Positions 33,128 to 40,915 of a DNA stretch of 45,433 nucleotides are shown one piece after another; the first letter of the stretch is position 1, and every line of letters starts with the position of its first letter. Origin of the DNA: Terriglobia bacterium (GTDB lineage: Bacteria > Acidobacteriota > Terriglobia > Terriglobales > Acidobacteriaceae); contig JAIQEU010000024.1 of assembly GCA_020073665.1 (NCBI GenBank), positions 1 to 45,433 on the forward strand, given 5' to 3'. The position numbers and the translations under genes were made by a program. The notes beneath the pieces are model-generated. The model did no database searches. It was not told where the DNA came from and saw only the letters and a list, made by a program, of their open reading frames with translations.

Positions 33128-34420
33128 ATGGCGAAGAAGAAAAAGGCTCTCAAAGCTCCTGCGCGCTCCAGTTCTAATGGGCGCAGCCGAGGCTCGACCG
33201 CGCCGCAGGCCGCCTCTCAACGCACTTATACCATCCTCGACTACCGCCTCGAGAAGCCGGCATTCACTCTGCGCCAGGTCCGCGCCGGCGATGAAGTCCG
33301 CTACGAGGTCAAAGGCGACCTCAGCGCGCCCGTCCCACCCATCCGTGAATCGAAATATCTCGACAAGAAACAGTCCATTGAGATTTACCGCTGGATGCTC
33401 CTGAACCGCAAAATGGAGACCGCGCTGGAAAATCTTTACAAGCAGGGCAAAGTCGTCGGCGGGGTCTACTTTGGTCTCGGCCAGGAAGGCTGCTCATGCG
33501 CTTCGGCCTACGCGCTCCAGCCGGACGACTGGATGGGCCCCATGATCCGCAACCAGGGCTCGATGCTGGTGCGAGGCTTCTCCGCCCGCGACATCATGAT
33601 GCAATACATGGCCAAGGCCGGCTCGCCGACCAAGGGTCGCGATGCCTCTTCTCATTTTGGCGACATCGCAAAACGCAACGTGGTGGCGCCAATCTCGACC
33701 CTGGGCGATCTTATTCCGGTGCTGTCCGGCGTGGCCCTCGGCGCGCGCCTGCAGGGGCGCAACATCGCAGTCATGACTTACATCGGCGATGGCGGTCAAT
33801 CCACGGGCGTCACCTACGAAGGCCTGAACTTCGCCGCGGTGCAGGATCTCGGCCTGGTGCTGTTCGTCGAAAACAATCTCTGGGGATACTCCACTCCTGC
33901 CGATATGCAGTTCCGGGTGAAAGACCTGGCCGAACGCGCCATCGCGTATGGCATCCCTGGAGTGATTGTCGATGGCACCGACGCCTGCCAGGTTTACGAT
34001 GCCGCCCACGAAGCTTGCGAGCGTGCCCGCCGCGGCCAAGGCCCCACGCTTATAGAAGCCAAGATGATGCGCATGAAGGGCCACGCCATCCACGACGCCG
34101 CCGAGTATGTGCCCAAGCCGCTGTTCGAATATTGGAAGAAGCGCGACTGCATTGCGCGGTTTGAAAACTACTTGGTGAGCGTGAAGAAGTGGCTGACGGG
34201 GGAAGAGAATCTTAAGCTGATCGCAGATGTGGATCGCGAATTGGAAGCGGATCGCGACTTTGCGGTGGCTTCACCGATGCCTGAACCCGAGTCCGCCGCA
34301 GGTGGGGTGTACTGCGGAGCGGGCTGCCACGAGGTCAAGCCGAAGTATGGGACGCCGAAAGTGCGAACTGGAAACACCGCCGGCCTCAAGCGAACCGAAG
34401 CAGCTGTGCATTTGAAGTGA
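33128..34420 (+). CDS. 2-oxoacid dehydrogenase E1 alpha subunit
   Basis: A 430-residue thiamine diphosphate enzyme subunit that decarboxylates a 2-oxoacid and passes the acyl group to lipoyl-E2. The ThDP motif runs from GDGG (220-223) to Asn249-Asn250 (VENN), with the loop QSTGVTYEGLNFAAVQ between. GQEGCSCASAYAL (118-130) and the RDASSHFGD phosphorylation-loop region are typical of the alpha subunit of heterotetrameric E1. The N-terminus (about 1-30) is an extra basic, low-complexity tail (KKKK, then Ser/Arg-rich). Sequence features do not separate pyruvate from branched-chain substrates with certainty. Its stop overlaps a GTG that could start E1 beta. Confidence 0.9.
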   Translation: MAKKKKALKAPARSSSNGRSRGSTAPQAASQRTYTILDYRLEKPAFTLRQVRAGDEVRYEVKGDLSAPVPPIRESKYLDKKQSIEIYRWMLLNRKMETALENLYKQGKVVGGVYFGLGQEGCSCASAYALQPDDWMGPMIRNQGSMLVRGFSARDIMMQYMAKAGSPTKGRDASSHFGDIAKRNVVAPISTLGDLIPVLSGVALGARLQGRNIAVMTYIGDGGQSTGVTYEGLNFAAVQDLGLVLFVENNLWGYSTPADMQFRVKDLAERAIAYGIPGVIVDGTDACQVYDAAHEACERARRGQGPTLIEAKMMRMKGHAIHDAAEYVPKPLFEYWKKRDCIARFENYLVSVKKWLTGEENLKLIADVDRELEADRDFAVASPMPEPESAAGGVYCGAGCHEVKPKYGTPKVRTGNTAGLKRTEAAVHLK

Positions 34421-34428
34421 CATCTGTT

Positions 34429-35403
34429 ATGCCCCAACTCACCTATCTCGAAGCCATCCGCCAGGGAATCTGGGAGGAAATGGAGCGCGATCCCGCCGTC
34501 TTCTGCCTTGGCGAAGACATCGGCGTCTACGGCGGCGCCTTCAAAGTCACAGACGGCTTCATTGACCGCTTTGGCCCGGAGCGCGTGATTGACACGCCCA
34601 TCGCCGAGTCGGCAATTGTCGGAGCGGCCTTCGGCGCGTCGCTTACCGGCATGCGCCCCGTTGCCGAGTTCCAGTTCATGGACTTCATCGGCTGCGCCTT
34701 CAACCAGATCGTCAACATGGTGGCCAAGGCCCACTACCGCTGGGGCGCGCCTGCGCCGATGGTTATTCGCGGGCCCAGCGGCGGCAACGTGCACGGCGGC
34801 CCCTTTCATTCGCAGAATCCGGAGATGTGGTTTGTGCACGCGCCCGGACTGAAGGTTGTCTGCCCGGCCAGCGCCTACGACGCCAAGGGGCTGATCAAGG
34901 CCGCAATCCGCGACAACAATCCGGTCATCTTTTTCGAGCACAAATACCTCTATCGCCGCATCAAAGAAGAGGTGCCGGCTGAGGACTACATCGTGCCGCT
35001 GGGCAAGGCCCGCATCGCCCGTGAGGGCCGCGATCTGAGCGTCATCACCTACGCTGCTATGGTCTACGTTGCGCTGGAGGCCGCAGAGATCCTGGCCAAA
35101 GAAGGCATTGACCTGGAAGTGGTTGACCTGCGCACGGTGTCGCCCCTGGATCGCGAGGCCATCGCCCAGACGGTGCACAAGACCAGCAAAGTGATCCTGC
35201 TGCACGAAGATGTTCGCACCGGCGGCCTTGCCGGCGAAATCAGCGCCATCATCAATGAAGAGGCTTTCGACTCGCTCGACGGCCCCATTGTGCGCATCAC
35301 CGCACAAGATTCGCCGGTGCCGTTCTCGCCTCCGCAGGAAGAATATTTCCTGCCCAAAGTGAGCGATGTGGTGCGCGAGGCACGCCGGCTAAAGGCATAC
35401 TAG
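34429..35403 (+). CDS. 2-oxoacid dehydrogenase E1 beta subunit
   Basis: A 324-residue transketolase-like subunit that completes the E1 active site. Recognisable segments: LTYLEAIRQGIWEEMERDP, FCLGEDIGVYGGAFKVT, DTPIAESAIVGAAFGASLTG, EFQFMDFIGCAFNQIVN and VVDLRTVSPLDREAI. The ATG at 34429 matches the usual N-terminus; a GTG at 34417 overlaps the E1 alpha stop by 4 bases and would give 4 more residues. Either way the genes are coupled. Together with the upstream alpha subunit it forms an alpha2beta2 E1 of the pyruvate, branched-chain or acetoin type. Confidence 0.93.
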   Translation: MPQLTYLEAIRQGIWEEMERDPAVFCLGEDIGVYGGAFKVTDGFIDRFGPERVIDTPIAESAIVGAAFGASLTGMRPVAEFQFMDFIGCAFNQIVNMVAKAHYRWGAPAPMVIRGPSGGNVHGGPFHSQNPEMWFVHAPGLKVVCPASAYDAKGLIKAAIRDNNPVIFFEHKYLYRRIKEEVPAEDYIVPLGKARIAREGRDLSVITYAAMVYVALEAAEILAKEGIDLEVVDLRTVSPLDREAIAQTVHKTSKVILLHEDVRTGGLAGEISAIINEEAFDSLDGPIVRITAQDSPVPFSPPQEEYFLPKVSDVVREARRLKAY

Positions 35404-35444
35404 TACTGCCAACCGCTCAAGTTGACCGGTTGTTCGGAGGGGAA

Positions 35445-36008
35445 ATGCGCAACATCATTCTGGGAATTGTGATCGCCGTGGCGTTGGCTGCCTTGGGAGG
35501 CATCGCGTTCCTGCTGCTTGGCTTCATGCCCACCAATGCCGACGCAACGCCTCCTGACCTCGAGCGGCGCATTGCCACCAGTGCGATGGACGCCTCCATG
35601 GAGCGGCAGGCGCCCCGGGTTAACAATCCTTTGGCGCCCACCGACGACAACCTTATCGACGGCATGAAGATTTACACGATGAATTGCGCGCTGTGTCACG
35701 GTGGGCTCGACTTGAAGCCCAGTGCGTTGCAGCATTCGCTCTACCCGCCAGCTCCTCAGATTGTGCTGGAGCCGCTCGACGACCCCGAATGGCACATTTA
35801 CTATTCCATCCGCACCGGGATCCGTTATACCGGTATGCCTGCCTGGGGCAAGGTGCTGAGCGAACAGGACATGTGGAAGGTGACCGGCTTCCTCTCCCGC
35901 ATCGAAAAGCTGCCGGCCGGAGTGCGGGAATATTGGAAGAAATCGTTTGGGGTCAATCCCCCGTCGGCAGCTTCGCCTGGCGCCGGGAAAAAAGAGGGCC
36001 AGGACTAG
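35445..36008 (+). CDS. Membrane-anchored c-type cytochrome
   Basis: A 187-residue protein with one N-terminal membrane helix (about 4-27), then a periplasmic domain with a single heme-binding motif CALCH at 81-85 and a probable axial Met131 in YTGMPAWGK. The C-terminus after about 160 is a Pro/Ser/Lys-rich tail. It fits the mono-heme cytochrome c (class I, cbb3-CcoP-like) group. The ATG at 35445 has GGAGGGG directly upstream. Its position between E1 beta and E2 is unusual, since the dehydrogenase is cytoplasmic; there is no accessory heme lyase nearby. It could accept electrons from a periplasmic donor, unrelated to the complex. Confidence 0.88.
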   Translation: MRNIILGIVIAVALAALGGIAFLLLGFMPTNADATPPDLERRIATSAMDASMERQAPRVNNPLAPTDDNLIDGMKIYTMNCALCHGGLDLKPSALQHSLYPPAPQIVLEPLDDPEWHIYYSIRTGIRYTGMPAWGKVLSEQDMWKVTGFLSRIEKLPAGVREYWKKSFGVNPPSAASPGAGKKEGQD

Positions 36009-36041
36009 GACTAGCTTCCAGCGAGCTCGCAACTCCTTATA

Positions 36042-36047
36042 TATAAT
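36042..36047 (+). promoter_or_regulatory. TATAAT -10 element upstream of the E2 gene
   Basis: A perfect TATAAT, 53 bases before the E2 ATG at 36101, in an AT-rich stretch (TTATATATAATC). No well-spaced -35 is visible. It suggests that E2 can be transcribed separately from the E1 and cytochrome genes. Confidence 0.4.
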
Positions 36048-36100
36048 CGAGGATTGCCAATGGCTCAGGATTCTTAACCGGAGCCATGTGGAAGGGACTT

Positions 36101-37390
36101 ATGCCGACTGACATCGTCATGCCCCAGATGGGCGAATCGATTTTTGAAGGGACCATCACCAAGTGGCTGAAGAAGCCCGGCGAAAAGGTGCAGCGCGACG
36201 AGCCGTTGTTTGAGATTTCCACCGATAAAGTGGACGCTGAAATTCCCGCGCCCGCTTCCGGCGTCCTGCAGGACATTAAAGTTGCCGAAGGCGCCACCGT
36301 CCAGGTGAATACCGTGGTTGGGACCATTGCCGCTGATGGTGAAGCTGCCGCTGCTCCGGCCAAGGCCGCACCCGCAGCTCAGGCCGCGCCCGCTGCCCCC
36401 GAGAAAAAGGTGCCGGTTGCCGAGAAACCGGCCGCGCCTGCAGCCGAAGCCAAAGACATCAGCGAAGAGGAAGAGGGCGATCACGCGCGTTCCTCGCCGC
36501 TGGTGCGCAAGATTGCGCGCGAGAACAATGTCGACCTGTCGCAAGTTCCGGGAACCGGTCTGGGTGGCCGCATCACCAAGCAGGACATCACGAGCTTCTT
36601 GGAACGGCCAGCCGCCGCTCCCGCAGCCGCGAGCAGTGCTGCGGCTCCATCGAGGCCGAGTGCGCCACCTGCGCCGGCGCCCATTCCTGGCGATCTGGTC
36701 CCTCTCACCCAGATGCGGAAGATCATCGCTCAGCGCATGATCGAGTCGCGCCGCACCAGCGCGCACGTCCACTGCATGTTTGAAGTGGACCTGACCCGCA
36801 TCGTCAACCTGCGCAACAAAATGAAGTCCGGCTTCGAACAGCGGCATGGCGTCCGCCTCACTTTCATGCCGTTCTTCGTGCGCGCCGCCATCATCGCCCT
36901 GCAGCAGTACCCGATTGTCAATGCTTCGCTCGAAGGCGACAGCGTTCGCTATCACCGCAACATCAATGTGGGCATTGCAGTGGCTCTCGATTGGGGATTG
37001 ATCGTGCCCGTCCTGAAAAATGCCGGGGATCTGAATTTTCTGGGGTTGCAACGCGGTATCACCGATCTCGGCGAGCGCGCCCGCACCAAGAAGCTGGTGC
37101 CGTCGGAGGTGGAAGGCTCCACTTTCACCATCACCAATCCTGGCCAGTTCGGTGCGGTGTTCGGGCTGCCCATCATTAACCAGCCGAACGCGGCCATCAT
37201 GGGTGTGGGCGGAATCACCAAGTCTCCGGTGGTCGTTACCGACAAGGACGGCAACGATTCCATTGCCATCCGTTCCGTCGTGCACCTGACGCTCGGCTAT
37301 GACCACCGGCTGATTGATGGCGCCGTCGCCGACCAGTTCATGGCCTACGTCAAGAAGACGATGGAGAACTGGGGCGAAGACGTCGGGTAG
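36101..37390 (+). CDS. 2-oxoacid dehydrogenase E2 (dihydrolipoamide acyltransferase)
   Basis: A 429-residue E2. One lipoyl domain at about 1-78 with lipoylated Lys43 in EISTDKVDAEIP; an Ala/Pro-rich linker (about 85-125); a peripheral subunit-binding domain (about 133-170, SSPLVRKIARENNVDLSQVP then GTGLGGRITKQDI); a second Ala/Pro linker; and the catalytic acyltransferase domain from about 200 with the HxxxD-type motif His402 in GYDHRLIDGAVADQF. The ATG at 36101 has AAGGG upstream and matches family starts (an ATG at 36086 is possible). It partners with the E1 genes upstream and with E3 at 30711. The acyl specificity is not obvious. Confidence 0.93.
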   Translation: MPTDIVMPQMGESIFEGTITKWLKKPGEKVQRDEPLFEISTDKVDAEIPAPASGVLQDIKVAEGATVQVNTVVGTIAADGEAAAAPAKAAPAAQAAPAAPEKKVPVAEKPAAPAAEAKDISEEEEGDHARSSPLVRKIARENNVDLSQVPGTGLGGRITKQDITSFLERPAAAPAAASSAAAPSRPSAPPAPAPIPGDLVPLTQMRKIIAQRMIESRRTSAHVHCMFEVDLTRIVNLRNKMKSGFEQRHGVRLTFMPFFVRAAIIALQQYPIVNASLEGDSVRYHRNINVGIAVALDWGLIVPVLKNAGDLNFLGLQRGITDLGERARTKKLVPSEVEGSTFTITNPGQFGAVFGLPIINQPNAAIMGVGGITKSPVVVTDKDGNDSIAIRSVVHLTLGYDHRLIDGAVADQFMAYVKKTMENWGEDVG

Positions 37391-37402
37391 GCCAGGCTCG
37401 TC

Positions 37403-37630
37403 TCAGAGCCCGACCTGCTGCTTCCAGGCTTCGATGGCTGCGATCGTGTCCGCGTCAGCCGCCAGCCCAGCCTTGATGGCTCCCGCCACGTTTGCCTGCT
37501 CGTCCGGCCCCAGGGTGAGCAGCGACTCCAGTTTCAGGTAGAGATCGAGACCGGCGGGACCCACGGCTGTGATCGCCGCCAGGATCTCCGCGATCAAATT
37601 CGCAATTCCTGCTGCATCGAGTTTTGCCAT
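37403..37630 (-). CDS. Small hypothetical protein (75 residues)
   Basis: A 75-residue helical, acidic, Ala-rich protein (MAKLDAAGIANLIAEIL at the N-terminus, ending AIEAWKQQVGL). It starts one base after the stop of the upstream lipoprotein gene, with GAGGGG in front, so it is the last gene of a minus-strand operon. No domain recognised. It ends 12 bases from the E2 stop (convergent). Confidence 0.65.
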   Translation of the reverse strand: MAKLDAAGIANLIAEILAAITAVGPAGLDLYLKLESLLTLGPDEQANVAGAIKAGLAADADTIAAIEAWKQQVGL

Positions 37631-37631
37631 G

Positions 37632-38096
37632 TTATTTCCCCTCAGCCAACTGGTAGTCGGCCAGGACCACGCTCGCTAGGCTGATGATCACCTGCAAATC
37701 CTGGGCGAACGTCTGCTGGCTTTTCGGATTCTTGATTCCCAGTCCGCCTGACTGAATCAGGGCCGTCCCCTGGTTCTTGATTTCGCTGAGCAGCGCCTGA
37801 ATCTGGATTGACTGGCCTGCCGCCTTAACGGAGCCGGCGGCCAGAATGTTCTCCAGCGCGGTATGGTCTTTGGCCACGAGTTCCTGGTAATTCAGAATCG
37901 GCGCCGCCTGCTGTGCCGAGATCGCACCTGCCTGCTGCGCTGCGATCAGGCCCTTCGCGACGTCCTCATTGATCTGCGCTAGCGCGGCCATATTCACGTT
38001 GACACGTTCCCACGGCGAAACCGGCCCGGATTGCTTGTGAATGCAGGCCGCCGTGATCACCGTCAGAAGAACGACTAAACTGGTTCCTCGTTTCAC
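37632..38096 (-). CDS. Small predicted lipoprotein
   Basis: A 154-residue protein. Starting at the GTG at 38096, which is preceded by GAGGAGGAGC, it begins VKRGTSLVVLLTVITAACIH: a basic start, a hydrophobic run and the lipobox ITAAC, the signature of a lipoprotein. The mature part is helical and Gln/Ala-rich (LIAAQQAGAISAQQAAPILN), ending in LAEGK. An ATG further upstream (38195) would give an unnatural extension and lacks a ribosome site. No family recognised. Neighbours suggest a link with the fibre-like module. Confidence 0.68.
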   Translation of the reverse strand: MKRGTSLVVLLTVITAACIHKQSGPVSPWERVNVNMAALAQINEDVAKGLIAAQQAGAISAQQAAPILNYQELVAKDHTALENILAAGSVKAAGQSIQIQALLSEIKNQGTALIQSGGLGIKNPKSQQTFAQDLQVIISLASVVLADYQLAEGK

Positions 38097-38155
38097 GTTG
38101 CTCCTCCTCTTGAATTTCTGTTTCCCGTAAACCTCAAGCCTGCGAACCTTGAGGC

Positions 38156-38419
38156 CTAGGGTTGGGTCTTTGCCCAGATCGATGAGTTGAGACATTCCAC
38201 TGTCCCGTCGATCACCTTGGATAAACCCTCCTTGAACTTGACCTCGTCCACGATTTGCCGGTTGGTGACGGCATCGGAAATAGAAAGTGCGGCTTGCACA
38301 AAAGACATTGCCGCATCTTTTTTGTCGGCACCCGACCGTCCGCCGAACAGGCCTTCAATCGCGCTGACCACAGCCGGGACAAAAGAAATTCCCTGCAGCA
38401 GCTTGGATAAGAAATTCAT
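38156..38419 (-). CDS. Small hypothetical protein (87 residues)
   Basis: An 87-residue protein starting at the ATG at 38419 with GAGGAGA upstream. The first 30 residues (LSKLLQGISFVPAVVSAIEG, then LFGGRSG) are hydrophobic to amphipathic and might associate with membrane; the rest is helical (AAMSFVQAALSISDAVTNRQ). No family recognised. It lies between the coiled-coil gene and the lipoprotein gene on the same strand; role unknown. Confidence 0.6.
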   Translation of the reverse strand: MNFLSKLLQGISFVPAVVSAIEGLFGGRSGADKKDAAMSFVQAALSISDAVTNRQIVDEVKFKEGLSKVIDGTVECLNSSIWAKTQP

Positions 38420-38531
38420 TGCTGTTCTCCTCGATTAAGTTGTTTTGTTTTGGATTTGATTTTCCGAACTTGATGACCTAAGGCGGAAATGGGAGGTAGT
38501 GATCCGCCGACTACCGACTCCTTACTATTGA

Positions 38532-38831
38532 CTACTTAACCCACAAATGGTCATGCATCGCGATGGCCGCACTGATTACGAACGCAATGGCGGCGTTCAC
38601 CAGGCGATCATAGACGCCACGTCTAACGTCGCTTTTTTCCAGCACCATGAGGCGATCCTCGGCGGCCTTCATCCGGCCCGGCTGGGGACCCCCTACCAGC
38701 ATCTCCATCTTGGCTTCCAACCGGCTCAGTTTTTCCAGCACCTCACGCTGAAAGTCGCTGTCGGTGACTCGCAGGACGAGGGACTGCTTGCTCAGGACTT
38801 GCTTGCCGATGATTTCGTCTTCCAGCGTCAT
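38532..38831 (-). CDS. Small coiled-coil protein with C-terminal membrane helix (holin/XhlA-like)
   Basis: A 99-residue protein. A heptad-rich central helix (VLEKLSRLEAKMEML, then RLMVLEKSDVRRG) is followed by one C-terminal membrane helix (VNAAIAFVISAAIAMHDHLW). This layout resembles phage XhlA-type holin accessory proteins, but I cannot confirm the family. Its ATG (38831) shares an ATGA with the stop of the fibre-like gene, so it is translationally coupled; AGGGA is upstream. Coupling to a tail-fibre-like gene favours a phage origin. Confidence 0.62.
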   Translation of the reverse strand: MTLEDEIIGKQVLSKQSLVLRVTDSDFQREVLEKLSRLEAKMEMLVGGPQPGRMKAAEDRLMVLEKSDVRRGVYDRLVNAAIAFVISAAIAMHDHLWVK

Positions 38832-40669
38832 AATGGATTCCCTGACTGCCAGTCCACGCCGTTTCCGGTACACTGCATCGTAATGTTCAGATGCTTCAGC
38901 CAACCCACCGCGTCCCCGTTCGCCGCGAATGGGCCGGGAGCCGAAATCACCGGGTCGCAGCGCGTCGCATCACAGCGCACCCCGTAGTTGGAACCACTCG
39001 ACCCCAGCGCGGTATCCAGCCCGTCCAGCAGGAAAGCCTCATCGCCATCTACTTGGACGTAGCTGGAGAAATACGCGCCGTTCGCCGCTGCTCGTGTAGA
39101 GACATTGAAAATCCTGGTCTTGAGCGCATTGACCTCGATAAAAGGTTTACTGCCGTTGACCACCATCGGACGGCCTCGGGGGTTGACCAGCGTAATGCTC
39201 TGAAAGGTTCCCGAGTTATACGGGTCGCCGGCAAATATGCAGGTGTCCGCCATGTGGCACTCCACGATGGAACCAGAAAAATCCACCGTGACGTTGGAAG
39301 CCCGGATCGAAATCCTCGCGTACGCCCTCAACTCACCCGGCGGTGCGATTACTTTTCCCGATTGGGAGGTTCCCGTCGGATTCGTGGGCACGATGCGCGC
39401 CGCGATCAGCGCTTCCTGCAACCCGCTCGACGCACTCGATATGCTGTAGCCGGCCGGATGTCCATAGGCGGTGGTGAATTGCAATGTCCCAGGCGCTCCG
39501 TCTCCATTACACGTGCCGCCGCTTACCTTGACTGCCTCCGGCGTTCCCGTTCCTGAGATGTAAACGTAATACTCCGGCTCCGATCCCTTAACCCCGGGCC
39601 CGCATCCGGCCAGGCTCACGGTCTTCGCTCCCGCCCCACTCAGGTCGGTGGACGGCGTTTGCGTCCAACTGAAGTCCGGCGCGTACTTCACCGCTTGCAT
39701 GCCGGCGGTGACTCCGCCGCCCGGCTTCGGCTTGTACTTCCCACTCACCGCCTCATAAGTAATCACTTGGTTGTCAGAAGGTGCGCCGGCATCCACCGGA
39801 ACGTTCTGAATCGAAATTGCATTACTGCTTCCGCCGCATGCTCCCCAACTCGAGTCCCCCTTCAGGCAGAGCGTGCCATCGGAGGCTCCGTTGCCTAGCT
39901 GGCTCGCGGGCACGACTCCCGCCACCAGGTTCGCCTTGGCCGCCAGGCTCGTGTCCACGTAATGTCGATTAGAGGCGTGGTTTGGTGCTGTGGGATCCCC
40001 GCTGAGCATCAGTGGGCCGGTCATCGCGTCGCCGGCCTTGCTCACGTAAGACCCGCTGCCCACGTTCGCCACGGCAACGTCCACGTACGCCTTGTTGGCC
40101 GCGTCCGTCGGCTGCAGCGGCGCGGGCACGCTCGGCGGCGCGGCGAACTGTTTCGCGCCTGCGATAGTCTCGCTCCCCAACAAATGGACGACCACTGCAT
40201 CGCTGGCCTTGCCTGCTACCACTCCATCCACATACTGCCGCGTCGCCATCTGTGCCGCCGATCCCGTCTGGCCTAGCGTGGTCCGCACCGCTGCCAGCGT
40301 GGTCGGAGACGTCGTCGGGACTGCCCAGTATTCGGTCTTCACTCCGTCATCCAATTGGAAAACGACGGTATAGAACGTTCCTGCCGGACTGGCGCCGCTG
40401 TTGGGAGCCAGGTCCACCGCCAGCACTCCCTGCGGTCCCAGGGTCACGCTTTTCGTTCCTGCCGCCACCGCTTGCCCGCCCGCCGTGCTGAACGTCGGCC
40501 ACGAAAGCAACAGAGTCCCCGTGGCTGGCATGCCGTCCGCTCGGTACACGACATCACTGATCGTGGTCATCGCGGGTCCGGACCCTGCGGCTTGCGCCAG
40601 CACCACCAGCCCCAGCACCGACAGCAGCAAGTAGAAAAGCCGCCCCAACGGGCGGCGCGCGTCCAACAT
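38828..40669 (-). CDS. Secreted tail-fibre-like repeat protein
   Basis: A 613-residue protein with an N-terminal signal-like helix (about 9-28: LFYLLLSVLGLVVLAQAAG). It has phage tail-fibre-type repeats: QYVDGVVAGKASDAVVV, ANKAYVDVAVANVGSGSYVS, KAGDAMTGPLMLSGDP, NRHYVDTSLAAKANLVAG (about 140-260). A Gly/Ser/Asn-rich second half contains strands in a beta-helix style (ASNVTVDFSGSIVECHMAD, SITLVNPRGRPMVVNG). The start at 40669 has GAGGGAGG upstream. The frame ends in GNPL with no obvious receptor-binding tip, so it may be truncated. Tail fibres are not normally exported by a signal peptide, so an envelope-anchored fibre adhesin is another reading. Confidence 0.75.
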   Translation of the reverse strand: MLDARRPLGRLFYLLLSVLGLVVLAQAAGSGPAMTTISDVVYRADGMPATGTLLLSWPTFSTAGGQAVAAGTKSVTLGPQGVLAVDLAPNSGASPAGTFYTVVFQLDDGVKTEYWAVPTTSPTTLAAVRTTLGQTGSAAQMATRQYVDGVVAGKASDAVVVHLLGSETIAGAKQFAAPPSVPAPLQPTDAANKAYVDVAVANVGSGSYVSKAGDAMTGPLMLSGDPTAPNHASNRHYVDTSLAAKANLVAGVVPASQLGNGASDGTLCLKGDSSWGACGGSSNAISIQNVPVDAGAPSDNQVITYEAVSGKYKPKPGGGVTAGMQAVKYAPDFSWTQTPSTDLSGAGAKTVSLAGCGPGVKGSEPEYYVYISGTGTPEAVKVSGGTCNGDGAPGTLQFTTAYGHPAGYSISSASSGLQEALIAARIVPTNPTGTSQSGKVIAPPGELRAYARISIRASNVTVDFSGSIVECHMADTCIFAGDPYNSGTFQSITLVNPRGRPMVVNGSKPFIEVNALKTRIFNVSTRAAANGAYFSSYVQVDGDEAFLLDGLDTALGSSGSNYGVRCDATRCDPVISAPGPFAANGDAVGWLKHLNITMQCTGNGVDWQSGNPL

Positions 40670-40835
40670 AATTCCTCCCTCGCTCATTGCCATTTCCCCA
40701 TCTCGAACTGGCCATCAAGGCACTCGGCCTGCAGTTCGCGAAGCGATCAAGCACACCACCGCGTCACTGGGCCAACTCATCCGCTGCCCAGCTAAGAGAT
40801 CAAAACCCGATCCCGCGCTCAATGTTGTCTTTGGA

Positions 40836-40915
40836 TTTTACTGCGACCTGCGACCCGTGACTTGCTGCAAGCGACCTGTAGCCTGCTATCTACACCCGCG
40901 ATCTGCGACCTGTCC
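40836..40915. repeat. Degenerate GCGACCTG repeat cluster
   Basis: Variants of TGCGACCTGCGACC, GCGACCTGTAGCC and GCGATCTGCGACCTGTCCC in succession. The cluster includes the last codons and the stop of the phosphatase gene and continues into the gap before the fibre-like gene. Confidence 0.5.

Noticed and set aside
34168-37306. Long minus-strand frames (379 and 410 residues) opposite the E1 and E2 genes
   Set aside because: Antisense to enzymes with intact motifs; nothing recognisable in the translations.
37395-37410. GGCTC-GTCTCA-GAGCC as a bidirectional terminator between E2 and the 75-residue gene
   Set aside because: It lacks a T-tract and overlaps the coding end of the 75-residue gene.
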